Shown here in pieces: positions 62,014 to 64,000 of a DNA stretch of 64,000 bases. The notes under the pieces were generated by a model. The model was given only the letters and a program-made list of their open reading frames with translations, was not told the DNA's origin and did no database searches. This DNA comes from Metellina segmentata. Lineage: Eukaryota > Arthropoda > Arachnida > Araneae > Tetragnathidae. Position 1 is the first letter of the stretch. Each line of letters starts with the position of its first letter. The stretch covers positions 28,011,548 to 28,075,547 of the forward strand of contig OX375880.1 in assembly GCA_947359465.1 (NCBI GenBank), written 5' to 3'. Made by a program: the position numbers and the translations under genes.

Positions 62014-62208
62014 CCCGTGAAATCTGTCGTGGCCGAAAGTCCACGTTGGTTTGGAAGTTTGGAGAGTGGGGTGCCAGCTCAGGTGTTGCTTCGTCATCTG
62101 ACCGTAGTTCAAAATGACGAGGTGTTGTCCTCGGATCTTTCCCTAAAGGGATTGATCCCGGACCGTCGTCAAGAGCCCGTTGTGTTGCTCTGGTACGACG
62201 TTAACTAA
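62014..62208 (+). mobile_element. SINE-B, 5'-truncated, inserted in Tc1
   Basis: Starts AAATCTGTCGTGGCCGAAAG, core AGCTCAGGTGTTGCTTCGTC, tail CCCGTTGTGTTGCTC to ACGACGTTAACTAAA. Confidence 0.75.
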
Positions 62209-62219
62209 AAAATTATCAA

Positions 62220-62350
62220 TTAACGTTTGTTTTCCAGCAATAAATAGACATGGACAAGGAAGCACGTTCTACAGGGTCTGTGTATATTAGTTAACATAGG
62301 GAAATGTCGCGGTCATATTTGAAATCCGAGCAACGCCGGGTTATTCAAGC
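62220..62350 (+). mobile_element. Helitron-like 3' fragment
   Basis: AATAAATAGACATGGACAAG to CCGAGCAACGCCGGGTTATT matches the end of the element at 50214-50643. Confidence 0.4.
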
Positions 62351-62635
62351 AGTTGTTATTAAAATTGTTCTGTTATAAAGGATTGATTCATTAACATACA
62401 ATCCTACAACTGAGCTATCGAGCCAACAAGACTGCAGACAGATGCTTCCGTCACAATTAGAATGATGCATCGTTGATAATTTATCTATGACTTCTGTCTT
62501 ATTTAAAACACATTTTATTGTTTTTCGGAATTGCATTGAATTAAAAATCAGTTTGAAATCCTCCATTAAACACTTCAATGGGTATTCTAGCAATATTTAT
62601 GGATTCAAAAGGGCCATCAGACCTCAAATCAATCG
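62351..62635. other. AT-rich sequence, nothing recognised
   Basis: No coding pattern or repeat recognised. Confidence 0.3.
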
Positions 62636-62945
62636 CGTTTGCCCAGTTGGCAGATTCGCGGATTAGCAACCGGAGGGCTGGGAGTTCTAAACACGACACA
62701 TCCAAATACCACCGTGTAGGTGGTGGATGGTGCACGTTAAATCTGTCGTGACCTTAAATTTCCTCGCGTTGGCGTGGTGCGTAAGTTTGGTGAGTGGGGT
62801 GCCAACTCAGGTATGACAAATGGCGAGGTGTTGTGAATTCAAAATGACATCGCGTTGTCCTCTGAGCTTTCCCTTCAAGATAGATTCCGTACCAGCACCA
62901 ATAGCTCGTCTCGTGGCTTCAGTGACATGCAAATTCAACTACCAA
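62636..62945 (+). mobile_element. SINE-B, diverged, with head
   Basis: Head CCCAGTTGGCAGATTCGCGG and GGGCTGGGAGTTCTAAACAC (degenerate A and B boxes), body GGATGGTGCACGTTAAATCT, core with duplications, tail ATAGCTCGTCTCGTGGC. Confidence 0.65.
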
Positions 62946-63111
62946 CCAACCAAAAAAGGCTTGGAAGTAAAATATTTGAACATCGTTGAAGTAGAGGACT
63001 GGGATTTTGTACCACAATAATACCCATCTTTTAAGAATCCGTATAAGAACCCAACTCATGATTGGTCAGGAAAACAAATCAAGTAGACAGATTCAACACA
63101 CAAGATGTACC

Positions 63112-63931
63112 CAGAGGCGGATTAAGCGGTACGCGGACTAAGCGGCCGCGTTGGGCCCGGAAATACGAAGGGGCCCCGAGATCTTAAAATGTCTTAAAAT
63201 GTTTTCGGGGAAAGATGTGACAGCGTCTTTACAATATGCTTCTTTAAGTGCAGTGAAAAGAGTTTCTAATACAAGAGGATCAGCAAGAGCAGATGCTGTA
63301 TTAGCTGTAAAGCTTGGTTTCACCCATAGAAAAGAGACTTTAACTGGAAATTGGATAAAAAATTAAAAATGTATAATTTACAAAAATGACATTGATGTTT
63401 GTACTTTTGAAGATGAATATGACAATTTTTGAATATTTCTAAAAGCTGGGGGAAGCGAGGACATTATAAAAACCACACCAGACAACTATCGAGCCTTCAA
63501 AGAAATGTTTTGCACATTTGCGAATGTTGAAACATTATTAAAAATTTTTTTTTAATAATTCCTTTATCTGATGCGTCAGGAGAACGATCGCTTTATAGCG
63601 TGTAAAAAATTAATAAAGGAGTACTATGGGAGAAGAAAGATTAATTGATATGGCCATTCTGTATGTAAAGCAAAAAATTCAAAACCGAATTTATAATGCC
63701 AAAATAATTGACGGATTCGCAAAAAAATAACGCAAAACAGAAATTCATGTAAAAAATGTTTTTTTTTTTTTTTTTTTAATAAATTTATTTAATATGTTAT
63801 GGTAGGGAATTTTTTCTTTTCTTTTTGCTGATAACTTTCTGAGAGTTTTCATGAAACTTTTTTCTAACTTGAGTTTGAGGCCCCCGAAAATTTTACCGCT
63901 TGAGGCCCCCACATGACTTGATCCGAAACTG
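63112..63931 (+). mobile_element. Decayed hAT transposon with transposase remnants
   Basis: 8-bp TSD GATGTACC at 63104-63111 and 63932-63939. Ends CAGAGGCGGATTAAGC and, inverted, CAGTTTCGGATCAAG. Plus-strand remnants: VKRVSNTRGSARADAVLAV near 63250, and near 63580-63660 SDASGERSLYSVKKLIKEYY and EERLIDMAILYVK. The latter is the hAT C-terminal dimerisation motif (S.ASGERSFS.LK.IK...R..M...RL..LA) as in ZMYM1-like proteins. Broken by frameshifts and stops; internally deleted. Confidence 0.85.
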
Positions 63932-64000
63932 GATGTACCACTGTATTTATTCAAAACGAATGTAAACATAAAGATGAGAGGGTAATCAATTAACGTAACC

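Overview
The window is nuclear DNA of an animal, most likely an arachnid (spider-like). It is AT-rich, its genes are split into small exons with GT-AG introns of about 0.1 to 6 kb, and every interval between exons is loaded with DNA transposons and tRNA-derived SINEs. The arachnid guess rests on the Tc1-type transposases at 58.2-59.6 kb and 61.4-62.0 kb, whose sequences I recall as abundant in spider genomes. It is an inference, not a database result. There are no bacterial operons, CRISPR arrays or rRNA genes.

Three protein genes can be supported. Gene A (+, 1731-22922) is the 3' part of a large coiled-coil gene. Thirteen exons join in frame into 859 codons: about 580 residues of charged coiled coil, then about 280 residues of Ser/Pro/Arg-rich tail ending in Glu-Thr-Pro-Val, a class I PDZ-ligand pattern, followed by a stop and an AATAAA. 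Its 5' exons lie left of the window. The second gene (+, 25200-26834) is a single uninterrupted 544-codon coiled-coil ORF with its own AATAAA. Gene B (-, 57620 down to 30555) is a 'nose resistant to fluoxetine' (NRF-6)-like membrane acyltransferase of the acyltransferase-3 superfamily. Twelve exons join in perfect phase to about 553 residues. Its N-terminal exons are not recognised and probably lie to the right.

The rest is mobile DNA, much of it datable by nesting and target-site duplications (TSDs). (1) A hAT-like MITE family made almost entirely of the palindrome ACATCGATGT (6.4-8.0, 29.3-29.7, 33.1-35.0 kb). (2) A second hAT-like MITE family with ends CAGGSCTCGAAATA (0.9-1.5, 34.1-34.7, 51.7-52.2 kb). 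(3) A decayed hAT with part of its transposase (63.1-63.9 kb). (4) Two piggyBac-like elements in TTAA sites that keep the start of a transposase gene. (5) Tc1/mariner elements of at least six kinds. (6) Harbinger-like GC-rich foldback elements. (7) Helitron-like ends. (8) Three tRNA-derived SINE families, two of which share a central core of about 50 bp. (9) A 191-bp satellite array within gene A's last intron. Insertions sit inside other insertions: hAT in a mariner start region, piggyBac in a Tc1 gene, hAT in a Tc1 terminal repeat, SINE in Harbinger, hAT in hAT.

The two multi-exon genes converge on the single-exon gene and their exons seem intact, so the transposons sit in introns and flanks. 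I see no sign that the three genes share a pathway.
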